Notes: generated from the letters alone by a model not told the origin. Numbered from the stretch's first letter, positions 27,009 to 35,605 are shown. The stretch: DNA of 64,000 nt from Kribbella sp. NBC_01245 (GCF_036226525.1 NZ_CP108487.1:5208001-5272000), one strand, 5' to 3'. Translations and numbers: made by a program.

Positions 27009-27107
27009 GGGCGACAAGACAAGGATGCGATCGCGGAAAGCAGGTTGAAAGTGCAGATCGATACCTTGTCGCCGCCAGCCGCCAGCCGCACCGCGCCGAG
27101 GGGAGCC

Positions 27108-27510
27108 TTGAGTCTGCGTATTCACTTCAGCAGCGCCGACGTCGCCCGGACGACATTCGCCAGTGAACCGGACGCGCTCTGGGAAACCTTGCTCAGCGTT
27201 CATATGGTTCAGTCGAACGACGCCACCCATATCTTTTCTGATTGGCGCCGCAGGGTTAAGAGTCGCCTCGACGGGTCAGATGAGCTCTTGCTGAGCATCG
27301 CGCCACCGCGCGGCTATTCGCCTGACTTTCTGACGCCGGAACACACCGCGTCCGATCTCCAAGCCGGCCTCCGCGCCCTGGCCCGCACTCCCTTCGGCAG
27401 AATAAGGACCGAGTTGGACCAGCTGGGTCAGGAGACCGCGGTGCCGAACTGGGCCTGGTCCATGGCACACGGCGATGCCGCGATCCTGCGCGAGCTGACC
27501 TCGGCGGTGG
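27108..27510 (+). pseudogene. N-terminal fragment of an ArsR-like regulator (DUF5937 type)
   Basis: From a TTG at 27108 preceded by GGGGAG, the frame reads SLRIHFSSADVARTTFASEPDALWETLLSVHMVQ, the usual opening of the actinobacterial DUF5937/ArsR-type regulators, then continues through GLRALARTPFGRIRTELDQL to about 27510. There the family resemblance stops: the C-terminal winged-helix half is missing and the frame runs without a stop into the wrong frame of the SIS gene. A C-terminally deleted gene; the deletion end point is near the SIS promoter. Confidence 0.6.
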
Positions 27511-27593
27511 GGGCTGCCGATCGAGCCAATTCGCCCGGCTCCGAAATGCCCTGTCCGGCTTTCGTCGGGAACCGAACTCTGAGCACCTCTAGA

Positions 27594-27609
27594 TCTGGAA
27601 TAGACCAGT
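27594..27609. promoter_or_regulatory. DasR/GntR-type operator in front of the SIS gene
   Basis: TCTGGAATAGACCAGT matches the dre-type consensus ACTGGTCTAGACCACT at 12 of 16 positions, 13 with the G/C alternative at one, keeping the CTGG and ACCAG halves. It ends 13 bp before the SIS ATG, so a bound repressor would block transcription start. A HutC/DasR-type gntR gene lies just downstream of the SIS gene. Confidence 0.6.
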
Positions 27610-27621
27610 ACGCTGCATCGT

Positions 27622-28281
27622 ATGACTGCGCAGACGTACTTGGGTCAAGCGATGGCGATCGCGCGCCGGGCGGTGGATACCCAATTGGAGGCGATTCGCG
27701 AGGCCGCCAAGCTGGTCGTCGACGGCAAGACGTTCTGGGTGTTCGGGACCGGGCACAGCCATGTCATCGCCGAGGAGCTGTACGGCCGAGCGGGCGGACT
27801 GGCCGACGTGCGGGCGGTGCTGGAGCCGGGGTTGATGCTGCACGAGGGGTTGCGGAAAAGCTCGTTGCTGGAGAAGTTGGGCGGCCTGGCCGACGTACTG
27901 CTCGAGGTGAACGAGATCGCCGCCGGGGACGTCGTCCTGATCGCGTCGAACTCGGGCCGCAACGCCGTACCGGTGGAGTTCGCGATCGGCGCCCGCGCCA
28001 AAGGGGCGAAGGTCATCGCGTTGACCTCGATGGCGCACAGTACTGCGGTGGAGTCGCGCGCGGCGAGCGGGAAACGCCTGTTCGAGGTGGCGGACCTGGT
28101 GATCGACAACTGCGGCGAACCGGGCGATGCCATCGTCGCGATCGAGGGCAGCCCGGAGAAGACCGGGTCGACGAGCACGTTCGTCGGCGCGCTGCTCGTT
28201 CAGGCCCTCGTGGTCGAGGTCGTCGCCAACCTGACCGCCCGCGGCATCACGCCGAACGTCCTCCGCAGCCTCAACGCGTAG
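27622..28281 (+). CDS. SIS-domain sugar-phosphate-binding protein (UPF0309-like)
   Basis: 219 residues of a single SIS domain: FWVFGTGHSHVIAEELYGRAGG at the phosphate loop, VVLIASNSGRNAVPVEFAIGA (SNSG sugar-phosphate site), VIALTSMAHS and a C-terminal VVEVVANLTARGITPNVLRS. Family members are isomerase-like proteins of amino-sugar or phosphosugar metabolism; the reaction is not known. The GntR operator upstream and the gntR gene downstream (convergent, 27 bp apart) suggest control by an amino-sugar signal. Confidence 0.85.
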   Translation: MTAQTYLGQAMAIARRAVDTQLEAIREAAKLVVDGKTFWVFGTGHSHVIAEELYGRAGGLADVRAVLEPGLMLHEGLRKSSLLEKLGGLADVLLEVNEIAAGDVVLIASNSGRNAVPVEFAIGARAKGAKVIALTSMAHSTAVESRAASGKRLFEVADLVIDNCGEPGDAIVAIEGSPEKTGSTSTFVGALLVQALVVEVVANLTARGITPNVLRSLNA

Positions 28282-28308
28282 AGCCGAGACGCCTAAGGCC
28301 CGAGACGG

Positions 28309-29070
28309 CTAGGTCGCGCGATAGGCGATCGTCACGTCGTACCGGTCGGAGCGGTAGATCGAGCGGCCCGACTCGATCACGTCGCCCGAGGCGGTGCGCG
28401 GGTCGGACGAGATGATCAGGCACGGCGTATTCGCGGCGATACCGAGCAACTCGGCGTCCACCGGATCCACCGGCGACGCGACCACCGAGGCCGAGACGAG
28501 CCCGAGTACGACGCCCCAGCGCTCGGCCAGTTCGCCGTACAGCGAGAGCGTGCCGAAGTCGAGTTTCTCCAGCCCCGGGTAACGCCGCAGCGACAGGTTG
28601 GTCCGCTCGATGGCCATCGGTTCGCCGTCGGCCGTGCGTAGGCGGACCAGGCGCAGCACCGACGTACCCTCGGGCTCTTCCAGTCGCGCGGCCAGTTCGC
28701 CGGTGGCGGTGATGACGGCGTGGTCGAGCACCTTCGAGCCCGGGGTGAGCCCGCGCGCGAGCATGTCGCGGCTGAACGACGACGCGACCATCATCTTCGG
28801 CGGCGGCGTCTCCGCGACGAACGTGCCACCACCCGGGCGACGCGCGGCCCGGCCCTCGGCCACGATCCGGTCGACCTCCTGGCGGACCGTCATCCGGGCC
28901 ACGCCGAGGCGTTCGGCGAGCACCCGTTCAGACGGGAGCACGCTGCCGGCCTCGAGGGTGCCGGTCAGCCGGTGCAGGATTTCGCGGATCTGATCACCCT
29001 TCGGCCGGTCGGTGCTGAGTGCGGTCGGCAGCTCGGCCAGTTCACCGGGATCGTTCCTCGGACGGGACAT
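28309..29070 (-). CDS. GntR-family regulator, HutC/DasR subfamily
   Basis: 253 residues. N-terminal winged helix with VLPSERVLAERLGVARMTVRQEVDRIVAEG, and wing RRPGGGTFVAE. C-terminal UTRA effector domain (about 90-250) with SRDMLARGLTPGSKVL, LVRLRTADGEPMAIERTNLSL and FGTLSLYGELAERWGV. UTRA domains of this subfamily sense phosphosugars such as glucosamine-6-phosphate. It very likely acts at the dre-like site 27594-27609. An extended N-terminal arm of about 20 residues precedes the HTH. Confidence 0.9.
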   Translation of the reverse strand: MSRPRNDPGELAELPTALSTDRPKGDQIREILHRLTGTLEAGSVLPSERVLAERLGVARMTVRQEVDRIVAEGRAARRPGGGTFVAETPPPKMMVASSFSRDMLARGLTPGSKVLDHAVITATGELAARLEEPEGTSVLRLVRLRTADGEPMAIERTNLSLRRYPGLEKLDFGTLSLYGELAERWGVVLGLVSASVVASPVDPVDAELLGIAANTPCLIISSDPRTASGDVIESGRSIYRSDRYDVTIAYRAT

Positions 29071-29143
29071 GAGGTAAGTATCCGCCGCCGAGGCCCAGTT
29101 TCGCGTTACCGGGGTACTACAAGCCGCGACTAGGCTCCAACGT

Positions 29144-30088
29144 ATGGCTCAGTTCACCGCGGAGACTGCCAAAACGGGCGAGTGGAAACGACAGCCCAAC
29201 GCCTTCACCGACCGGATCAGCCGGGATTCCACCTCGGCGCCGGGCGAAGGTCCGGACGAGCATCGCCGTTGGCCGGTTGAGCCCGGGCGTTATCGCCTCG
29301 TCGTCAGCCTGGCCTGCCCGTGGGCCCATCGCGCGCTGATCGTCCGGCGCCTGCTCGGGCTCGAGGAGGTGATCAGTATGGGCATCGTGGATCCGATCCG
29401 CGACGAGAGCGGCTGGCGCTTCACGCTCGACCCGGATGATCGCGATCCCGTGCTGGGTATTCGCTATCTCGCCGAGGCGTACAAGGGCACGGACCCGGGC
29501 TACGAGGGACGCGTGACCGTGCCGACGATCGTCGACACCCGCACCGGGCTCGTCGTCACGAACGACTTTCCACAGATCACATTGGACTTCTCCACCGAAT
29601 GGACCGACTTCCACAAGCCGAACGCGCCGCGGCTGATCCCCGACGATCGCGCCGAGATGGATCAGCTGATCGAGGAGATCTACCGCGATGTGAACAACGG
29701 CGTCTACCGCTGCGGGTTCGCCACCAGCCAGGAGGCTTACGAGGCTGCGTACGACGCGTTGTTCGCACGGTTGGATGAGTTGGAGGCCCGGCTGGCCGAT
29801 CGCCCGTACCTGCTGGGCGATGACCTGAGCGACGTGGACGTTCGGCTGTTCACCACGTTGGTGCGGTTCGACGCGGTTTACCACGGTCACTTCAAGGCCA
29901 ATCGCCAGAAGCTGACCGAATTCCCGAACCTCTGGGCGTACGCCCGCCGCCTCTACCAACGACCCGGCTTCGGCGAGACGGTCGACTTCGACCAGATCAA
30001 GCGCCACTACTACGTCACCCACAACACCATCAACCCGACGGGCATCGTCCCGAAAGGCCCTGATCCCGCGGCCTGGCTAGCGCTTTAG
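29144..30088 (+). CDS. glutathione S-transferase-fold reductase (Xi class, YqjG-like)
   Basis: 314 residues. N-terminal thioredoxin fold with the catalytic Cys58 in SLACPWAHRALIVRRLLGL, then VPTIVDTRTG and NDFPQI; C-terminal all-helical domain with YLLGDDLSDVDVRLFTTLVRFD. In Gram-negatives this family reduces glutathionyl-hydroquinones. Actinobacteria make mycothiol instead, so a mycothionyl substrate is likely but inferred. The 3' end overlaps the convergent hydrolase by 12 bp. Confidence 0.9.
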   Translation: MAQFTAETAKTGEWKRQPNAFTDRISRDSTSAPGEGPDEHRRWPVEPGRYRLVVSLACPWAHRALIVRRLLGLEEVISMGIVDPIRDESGWRFTLDPDDRDPVLGIRYLAEAYKGTDPGYEGRVTVPTIVDTRTGLVVTNDFPQITLDFSTEWTDFHKPNAPRLIPDDRAEMDQLIEEIYRDVNNGVYRCGFATSQEAYEAAYDALFARLDELEARLADRPYLLGDDLSDVDVRLFTTLVRFDAVYHGHFKANRQKLTEFPNLWAYARRLYQRPGFGETVDFDQIKRHYYVTHNTINPTGIVPKGPDPAAWLAL

Positions 30089-30952
30089 CAGGTCCTGTAC
30101 GGCGTCGCTGACCGCGTCGGGCCGGGCTAGCGCGATCGTGAGGTGGGACGCGTCCGGCAGGATCCGGTGTTCGCCTTGCCGGGAGGTGATGGCGTCGTAC
30201 AACCGGCGACTGGCTTCGACCTGCTCGCGGACCAACTCCTCAGGCTGGAACATGGTCTGACTGGCATCGACGGCCGCACCGGAAAGGACGATGAGCGGGA
30301 CGTCCGGCAGCGGTCCGCCTGCGCGGAGTTCTTCGAGCAGGCGAAGGACGTTCAGCCCTTCCTGCATCCCGGTCGACAGTCGTTCGGGGCTGATGTGTTT
30401 GTCGAGCACCAGCTCGCGAACGGACTCCGGCAAGAGGCCGAAGACCGGCGAATACAAGGCCCGCAACTGCGCGACGAACTCGTCGGTGAGCTCGGGCAGC
30501 GCGAAGTCTTCGGTGGTGTTGGCCGCCATCTTCAGGTGCTCGGGCATGTAGTCGTCGTAGTCCTGGTGCAGCGGATCGAGCAGCAGGATGGCGGCGACCT
30601 CATCGGGGAAGCGCTGCGCATACCGCTGGGCGTACGCGCCGCCGAGGGAGTGCCCGACCAGGACGTACGGCCCGGGCAGCTTCGCATCCAGCAGCAAGGT
30701 GCGCAGTTCGTCAGTCACGTCGTCAAGGCTCCGCGGCAGCTCGACGTCGTCGCTCCACCCGGTGCCGGCCCGGTCGTACAGGAACGACGTCGCGAACTCC
30801 GCCACCCGCTCATGTGCCAGCAGATAGTCCAGCGCCATGCCGCCGGCGCCAGGCAGGAACACAACCGGCTCTCCCGTGCCCGATTGGTGTGTCCAGAGCC
30901 GGCGGCCGTTGACGTCGAGGTGTTGACCCAGCCCCGGATTCGTTGATCTCAT
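30077..30952 (-). CDS. alpha/beta hydrolase
   Basis: 291 residues from ATG 30952 (a TTG 18 bp earlier is less likely). Oxyanion loop FLPGAGG, nucleophile Ser102 in LVGHSLGG, acid Asp in the LSGAAVDAS region, and His in ILPDASHLTIA. The fold fits proline-iminopeptidase or lipase-like hydrolases; substrate unknown. Divergent from the HTH regulator over 36 bp that contain a perfect palindrome, so the regulator probably controls it. Confidence 0.88.
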   Translation of the reverse strand: MRSTNPGLGQHLDVNGRRLWTHQSGTGEPVVFLPGAGGMALDYLLAHERVAEFATSFLYDRAGTGWSDDVELPRSLDDVTDELRTLLLDAKLPGPYVLVGHSLGGAYAQRYAQRFPDEVAAILLLDPLHQDYDDYMPEHLKMAANTTEDFALPELTDEFVAQLRALYSPVFGLLPESVRELVLDKHISPERLSTGMQEGLNVLRLLEELRAGGPLPDVPLIVLSGAAVDASQTMFQPEELVREQVEASRRLYDAITSRQGEHRILPDASHLTIALARPDAVSDAVQDLLKR

Positions 30953-30960
30953 AATTGAGA

Positions 30961-30974
30961 ATGGTATCAACCAT
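30961..30974. promoter_or_regulatory. operator palindrome in the hydrolase/HTH divergent spacer
   Basis: ATGGT-ATCA-ACCAT is a perfect inverted repeat in the 36-bp spacer. It is preceded by TTGAGA (30955-30960), a possible -35 element of the HTH gene. Binding by the adjacent regulator is inferred. Confidence 0.5.
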
Positions 30975-30988
30975 GAGATGATGAGGCA

Positions 30989-31528
30989 ATGAGGGTCACT
31001 GAACTGCTACTTCACCCGGTCCGGCTGCGGATCGTGCAGGCGGTGTTCGACGGTTCGCCGTTCACGACGTTGCAACTGCGTGAGCGGCTGCCGGATGTGT
31101 CGAGGGCGACCATGTACCGGCAGGTCGAGATCCTGCTCGAAGGCGGGCTCCTCGAGATCGAGAGCGAGGCGCGCGTGCACGGCGCCGTCGAGCGGCGTTA
31201 TCGACTCCTGGCGGCACAAACGCTGATCGATCGTGACACCGCCGAGGCCATGACCTTGGACGAGCATCGGCACGGTTTCGCCGCCGCGACAGCCTCACTC
31301 TTGGGCGAGTTCGCCGCGTATCTCGATCAGGAAGGCGCGGACCCAAAGGCCGATCTGGTGTCGTACAAGCAGATCCCCCTCTGGCTCAGCGACAAGGAAA
31401 AGGCCGACCTCATCGACGCGGTGATGGCCCTCCTCCAGGCCCACGCCGGCAACCCGCAGTCCCCCGGTCGCCGCCGCCACCTGCTCGCGACCATCTTCTT
31501 TCCGACCGAGAAGAAGACGAACCCTTGA
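30989..31528 (+). CDS. ArsR-like helix-turn-helix regulator
   Basis: 179 residues. N-terminal winged helix: LLLHPVRLRIVQAVFDGSPF, TTLQLRERLPDVSRATMYRQVEILLEGGLL, with wing VERRYRLL. The C-terminal half is helical (AATASLLGEFAAYLDQEG, KEKADLIDAVMALLQAHAG) and lacks metal-binding Cys. Divergent partner of the alpha/beta hydrolase. Its stop lies inside the -35 element of the next operon. Confidence 0.83.
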   Translation: MRVTELLLHPVRLRIVQAVFDGSPFTTLQLRERLPDVSRATMYRQVEILLEGGLLEIESEARVHGAVERRYRLLAAQTLIDRDTAEAMTLDEHRHGFAAATASLLGEFAAYLDQEGADPKADLVSYKQIPLWLSDKEKADLIDAVMALLQAHAGNPQSPGRRRHLLATIFFPTEKKTNP

Positions 31529-31558
31529 CCGAAGATTGACCAAGTGATTTAGTCACTT
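31525..31558 (+). promoter_or_regulatory. leaderless promoter and operator of the gntR-creatininase operon
   Basis: TTGACC (31525-31530), 17-bp spacer, TTTAGT (31548-31553), with the ATG at 31560 about where transcription should begin. An inverted repeat AAGTGA-TTTAG-TCACTT (31542-31558) encloses the -10 element. The arrangement predicts an mRNA without leader and autorepression by the GntR product. Confidence 0.6.
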
Positions 31559-31559
31559 C

Positions 31560-32246
31560 ATGTCTAGCTCGAGGATCGATGCGGCGCCCAGCCTGTCCGA
31601 CCGGTTGACCGAGGCCATTCTGGCGATCATCCGGGACGAGGGGCTGTCGACGGGTGACGCGATTCCGTCCGCGCGGGAGTTGGCCAAGCGGTTCGAGATC
31701 ACAACGCCCACGATTCGCGAGGCCTTGCGCAAGCTGGAGGCCACGGGCGCAGTCGAATTCCGGCACGGCTCGGGGACGTACGTCGGGCCGACGATCAACA
31801 ACGCCGTACTCGCCAATCCGCATCGGCCACCGATCACGCGTGATTCCGTGCTGCAGCTGATCGACGCGCGCCTGGTGATCGAGCCCGGCATCGCCGCCGC
31901 GGCCGCTTCGAAAAAGCAACCAAACCTCGAGCGGTTGGAGGAGGCGGTGACGAACGCGCTCACGCCTCCCGGCGGGCCGAAGTTCGCGCTGAACTTCCAC
32001 GTCGAGTTGGCCGCGGCCACCGGCAACGACCTGGTCCGCGAGTTGATCGAGTCGATGCTGTCGGTACGCGTCCGCGAGCAGCAGCAGATCCGGCAGCTGT
32101 ACGACAACCGCCAGCGCGACCACGAAGAGCACTTCGCGATCGTCGAGGCCATCCGCGCGGGTGACGCCAAAACCGCCGAGGACCTGACGCGGACGCATCT
32201 GCAGCACATCCGCAAGGCCGTCGAGGCCGCCGGGGAGCTCGCATGA
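31560..32246 (+). CDS. GntR-family regulator, FadR/FCD subfamily
   Basis: 228 residues. Winged helix with AIPSARELAKRFEITTPTIREALRKLEATG and wing GSGTYV, then an all-helical FCD-like effector domain with LQLIDARLVIEPGIAAAAA, NFHVELAAATGNDLV and HEEHFAIVEAIRAGD, the His-rich set that can bind metal and carboxylates. First gene of the operon, overlapping the creatininase start by ATGA. Likely represses its own promoter and responds to a substrate of the operon. Confidence 0.88.
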   Translation: MSSSRIDAAPSLSDRLTEAILAIIRDEGLSTGDAIPSARELAKRFEITTPTIREALRKLEATGAVEFRHGSGTYVGPTINNAVLANPHRPPITRDSVLQLIDARLVIEPGIAAAAASKKQPNLERLEEAVTNALTPPGGPKFALNFHVELAAATGNDLVRELIESMLSVRVREQQQIRQLYDNRQRDHEEHFAIVEAIRAGDAKTAEDLTRTHLQHIRKAVEAAGELA

Positions 32247-33001
32247 CCCGACTGGCGAGACTCACCACGGACGAGGCGGCGGACGCCGTCACAGGATCGC
32301 CGCTCGCGATCATCCCGGTCGGCGCGCTCGAGCAGCACGGCGGCGGAATGGCCTTGTCCACGGACACGGTCCGGGCGGACGGCGTGGCAGATCTCGTGGC
32401 GAAACTGCTCGACGGCAAGGCGATCGTCACCCCGGCGGTGCCGTACGGCGTCTCGCCGCATCACCTGGCGTTTGCCGGGACCATCACGCTCTCGCCGACG
32501 ACCTTCCGGACCGTCGTTCGCGAGTTGGTCGACAGCCTGTACCGGCACGGCTGGCGCCACGTTCTGGTCATCACCGGTCATGGCGGCAACAACGCGGCGC
32601 TGTCCGTGCTGGCGCAGGAGTTGCTGACCGAACTACCCGGGCTGCGATTCGCCTGGACACCCATCACGGAGATCGTGCCCGACGTCATCGCGGAGATGAG
32701 CGTCAGCGAGATCCACGGTCATGCCGGGGAGGCCGAGACCGCGCAGATGCTGCATCTCGCGCCTGACCTGGTGTACCCCGAACGACTCGAACCCGGCGTG
32801 ACCAGCCGGGATGACCTCGACACCGCCGGCCGGCTGGCGCGCACCAAGCGTGGACCGAGGCTGGCGATCGGGTTCGAGCAGTACCACAAGCGCGGCGTAC
32901 TGGGAGATCCCCGGACCGCCAAGGCAGCCGACGGCCGGCTACTGATCGAGACGGCCGCTCAACGTATCGCCGACTTCAGTACCGAATTACTGAACACCTG
33001 A
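32243..33001 (+). CDS. creatininase-family amidohydrolase
   Basis: 252 residues. Metal-binding motifs of the family: IIPVGALEQHGGGM (Glu, His), LSTDTVRAD, ITGHGGNN (His, Asn) and IHGHAGEAETAQMLHL (Glu). Family members hydrolyse creatinine, formamides of riboflavin synthesis or peptide bonds in MftE. Which substrate applies here is unknown. Located between its GntR regulator and a secreted esterase plus AbgT transporter, it probably opens an amide of an imported compound. Confidence 0.88.
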   Translation: MTRLARLTTDEAADAVTGSPLAIIPVGALEQHGGGMALSTDTVRADGVADLVAKLLDGKAIVTPAVPYGVSPHHLAFAGTITLSPTTFRTVVRELVDSLYRHGWRHVLVITGHGGNNAALSVLAQELLTELPGLRFAWTPITEIVPDVIAEMSVSEIHGHAGEAETAQMLHLAPDLVYPERLEPGVTSRDDLDTAGRLARTKRGPRLAIGFEQYHKRGVLGDPRTAKAADGRLLIETAAQRIADFSTELLNT

Positions 33002-33044
33002 AAATCACTGGCTGACTGGGGAAGCCGCCCGTATCACCCGCCCG

Positions 33045-33067
33045 CTGGAACGTCTGGTGCGTTCCAG
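33045..33067 (+). promoter_or_regulatory. intra-operon hairpin or operator before the esterase gene
   Basis: CTGGAACG-TCTGGTG-CGTTCCAG, perfect 8-bp stem with 7-nt loop, in the 94-bp gap between the creatininase and esterase genes. Could be an mRNA processing or attenuation element, or a protein site. Confidence 0.4.
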
Positions 33068-33095
33068 GCGCGAGCCTGCCCTTGGGAGACCCCTG

Positions 33096-34013
33096 ATGAG
33101 AAAACTGATCCTGCTGGCGACAGCGCTGGCCGTCACCATCGCGATCCCCGCGACGTCCACTGCCGCCGAGGCGAAACCCCTACCCAGTAAGGGATGTGGG
33201 ACCACGCCACCGGCCAGTGCCGACCAGACGATCGTGAGCGGCGGCCTGACCCGCACCTACCGGCTACACCTTCCGGACGGCTACCAGCCTGGTACGCCGT
33301 ACCCGTTGATCCTGGTGTACCACGGGCGCGGTAAGACCGGTGCCTTCACCGAGCAGTTCTCCGACATGTCGAAGCTCAACGCGGTTGTGGCCTACCCCAA
33401 CGGCGTACTCGACGCAGAGAACAAGCAGGCCTGGCAGGGAGCGCCGTACTCGGTCAAGGGTGTCGACGACGTGAAGTTCACCGCCGACCTGCTCGACCAG
33501 CTCGAGGCCACGACGTGTGTGGACCGCTCTGCCGTCTACGCGACCGGCAAGTCCAACGGCGCTGGCTTCACCGGCATCCTGGCCTGCCAGATGGCCGACC
33601 GCTTCGCCGCCATCGCACCCGTCGCGGGCGCCTTCTATCGCCTTACCCCGCAGCGGTGTGCGCCGAGCCGGCCCGTTCCGGTGCTGGAGATCCACGGCAC
33701 CGGCGACACCACCATCCCGTACGACGGCGACGGGTCGCGCGACCTGCCGGCGATCCAGACGTGGGTCCGGGATTGGGCCATCCGGAACAACTGCAAGCCC
33801 ATCCCCCGTGTCACCCTGCTGGGGAATGACGTGACCACGATGACGTACGACGCTTGCCGGTCGCGGGCGGACGTAGTGCACGTCGCGGTCACCGACGGCG
33901 GTCACACCTGGCCTGGTTCCGACGCGAGCTCGGGCCCTGGTTATGTCACCCAGACCTTCGAGGCGCATGAGCTTATCGGGCGCTTCTTCAGCGAGCACAG
34001 GATGAACCGATGA
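33096..34013 (+). CDS. secreted LpqC-type esterase (feruloyl esterase / PHB depolymerase family)
   Basis: 305 residues. Signal peptide 1-27 (ATSTAA-EAK), ATG preceded by GGGAG. Alpha/beta hydrolase of the CE1/LpqC type: LPDGYQPGTPYPLILVYHG, nucleophile Ser153 in TGKSNGAGF, Asp204 in HGTGDTTIPY and His270 in DGGHTWPGS. Cleaves feruloyl or short polyester bonds in the family. Stop overlaps the transporter ATG, so its product or a breakdown product may be imported by AbgT. Confidence 0.9.
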   Translation: MRKLILLATALAVTIAIPATSTAAEAKPLPSKGCGTTPPASADQTIVSGGLTRTYRLHLPDGYQPGTPYPLILVYHGRGKTGAFTEQFSDMSKLNAVVAYPNGVLDAENKQAWQGAPYSVKGVDDVKFTADLLDQLEATTCVDRSAVYATGKSNGAGFTGILACQMADRFAAIAPVAGAFYRLTPQRCAPSRPVPVLEIHGTGDTTIPYDGDGSRDLPAIQTWVRDWAIRNNCKPIPRVTLLGNDVTTMTYDACRSRADVVHVAVTDGGHTWPGSDASSGPGYVTQTFEAHELIGRFFSEHRMNR

Positions 34014-35542
34014 GCACAACCGTCGACACACACGAGGTGCCGCGCCTGGTCCGGGCGATGGCGGTGATCGAACGGGTCGGCAACGCGCTGCCACATCCGT
34101 TCTGGCTGTTCTGGATCCTCTCGGCCATTCTCGCCGTGGTGAGCGCGATCCTTTCCTGGCTTGACGTTTCGGCCGTCTCACCGGCGGACGGTAAGGCCAT
34201 CGAGGTGCAGAACCTGCTCTCCGGTGAGGGCCTGCAGATGGCGGTCTCGACGGCCATCTCGAACTTCGCCGAGTTCCCGCCGATGGCCACGATCGTGGTG
34301 GTCATCATGGGGGTGGCGATCGCGGAGCGGACCGGGTTCCTCGAGGCGCTGATGCGCGTCAGCGTTTCGCGAGTGCCCGCGTCGATGGTCGTGTTCGCGG
34401 TGGCGTTCGCGGGCACGATGGCACACGTCGCCTCCGCCGCGGCGTACATCATCTTGGTGCCGTTGGGTGGGCTGGCCTTCCGGGCGGTCGGGCGTTCGCC
34501 GATTCTGGGGGTGGTGGTCGCTTACACCGCGATCGCCTCCGGGTACGACGCGAGCCCGATCCCGACTCCGAACGACGCGATCTTCGCCGGGATCACCACG
34601 GCCGCGGCGCGCACGATCGACCCGGACGCGTACATCTCGCCGCTGTCGAACTGGTACTTCAACATCGCCTCGTCGATCGTGCTCTCGCTGGTCATCACCC
34701 TGGTCGTACGGCTGGTGCTGAGCAAGCGGACGGACCTCGAGCCGGACGCCGACTCGGAACCGGACGACCTGGACGCGCTGAAGCTTTCCGTTGCCGAGCG
34801 CAAGGGTCTGCGGCTGGCCGGGATCTCCTTCGGCCTGGCGATCGTTGCCCTGGTCGCGATCATTGCTCCGGGCAACTCTCCGTTGCGCGGGGAGAACGGC
34901 AGTATCGTCGAATCGCCTTTCCTGGATGGGATCGCGATGGTCGTGGCGGTGCTGTTCGGCCTGGTCGGCATCGTGTACGGCGTGACCGTTTCGAAGATCA
35001 CCAAGGCGGGAGACGTGCCGGCGTTGATGGCCGAGGGCATCAAGCAGATGGCGCCGGTGCTGGTGCTGTTCTTCGCGATCGCCCAGTTCCTTGCCTACTT
35101 CAACTGGTCGAACCTCGGCGATCTGCTGTCCGCCAACTCGGCTCGCGTGCTGGGCGATCTCGGCGCACCGACAGTGGTGATCTTCCTCGGCATCCTGGTG
35201 GTGCTGACGTTGATCAACGTGCTCGTCACCAGCGGCTCGGCGATGTGGTCGCTGACCGCGCCGATCCTGGTGCCGATGATGATGCTGCTGGCGGTACCGG
35301 CCGAGACCACGCAGGCGTTGTTCCGGATCGCCGACTCGGGCTCGACCGCGATCACGCCGATGAGCCCCTACTTCTTGATGGCCCTCGGGTTCCTGCAGCG
35401 CTACCGGAAGAACGCGGGGATCGGCACGCTGGCCTCGTACACCGTGCCACTGGCGATCTCGATGACCCTGGTCTGGACGGTTCTCTTCCTGGCCTGGTGG
35501 GTTCTTGGAATTCCCCTCGGGCCGGGGGCGCCCGTCCGGTAA
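34010..35542 (+). CDS. AbgT-family transporter
   Basis: 510 residues, about 12 spans. Family motifs include NALPHPFWLFWILSAILAV, MATIVVVIMGVAIAERTGFL, AGTMAHVASAAAYIILVPLG, ASGYDASPIPTPNDAI and ALINVLVTSGSAMW-like LINVLVTSGSAMWSLTAPI. AbgT proteins move p-aminobenzoyl-glutamate or export sulfonamides using an ion gradient. Here the partner genes encode a creatininase-type amidohydrolase and a secreted esterase. Direction and substrate are not determined. Last gene of the operon. Confidence 0.9.
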   Translation: MSTTVDTHEVPRLVRAMAVIERVGNALPHPFWLFWILSAILAVVSAILSWLDVSAVSPADGKAIEVQNLLSGEGLQMAVSTAISNFAEFPPMATIVVVIMGVAIAERTGFLEALMRVSVSRVPASMVVFAVAFAGTMAHVASAAAYIILVPLGGLAFRAVGRSPILGVVVAYTAIASGYDASPIPTPNDAIFAGITTAAARTIDPDAYISPLSNWYFNIASSIVLSLVITLVVRLVLSKRTDLEPDADSEPDDLDALKLSVAERKGLRLAGISFGLAIVALVAIIAPGNSPLRGENGSIVESPFLDGIAMVVAVLFGLVGIVYGVTVSKITKAGDVPALMAEGIKQMAPVLVLFFAIAQFLAYFNWSNLGDLLSANSARVLGDLGAPTVVIFLGILVVLTLINVLVTSGSAMWSLTAPILVPMMMLLAVPAETTQALFRIADSGSTAITPMSPYFLMALGFLQRYRKNAGIGTLASYTVPLAISMTLVWTVLFLAWWVLGIPLGPGAPVR

Positions 35543-35605
35543 GGTGTGGGCTGGTGTGCCGGGAAGTCTGGTCGGCGTTGTATTCGACGACCCTCGGAGG
35601 CCGCC

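Noticed and set aside
27045..28415. 456-codon frame running through the SIS gene
   Set aside because: Only the first part (to about 27510) has family resemblance. The rest is the wrong frame of the SIS-domain gene.
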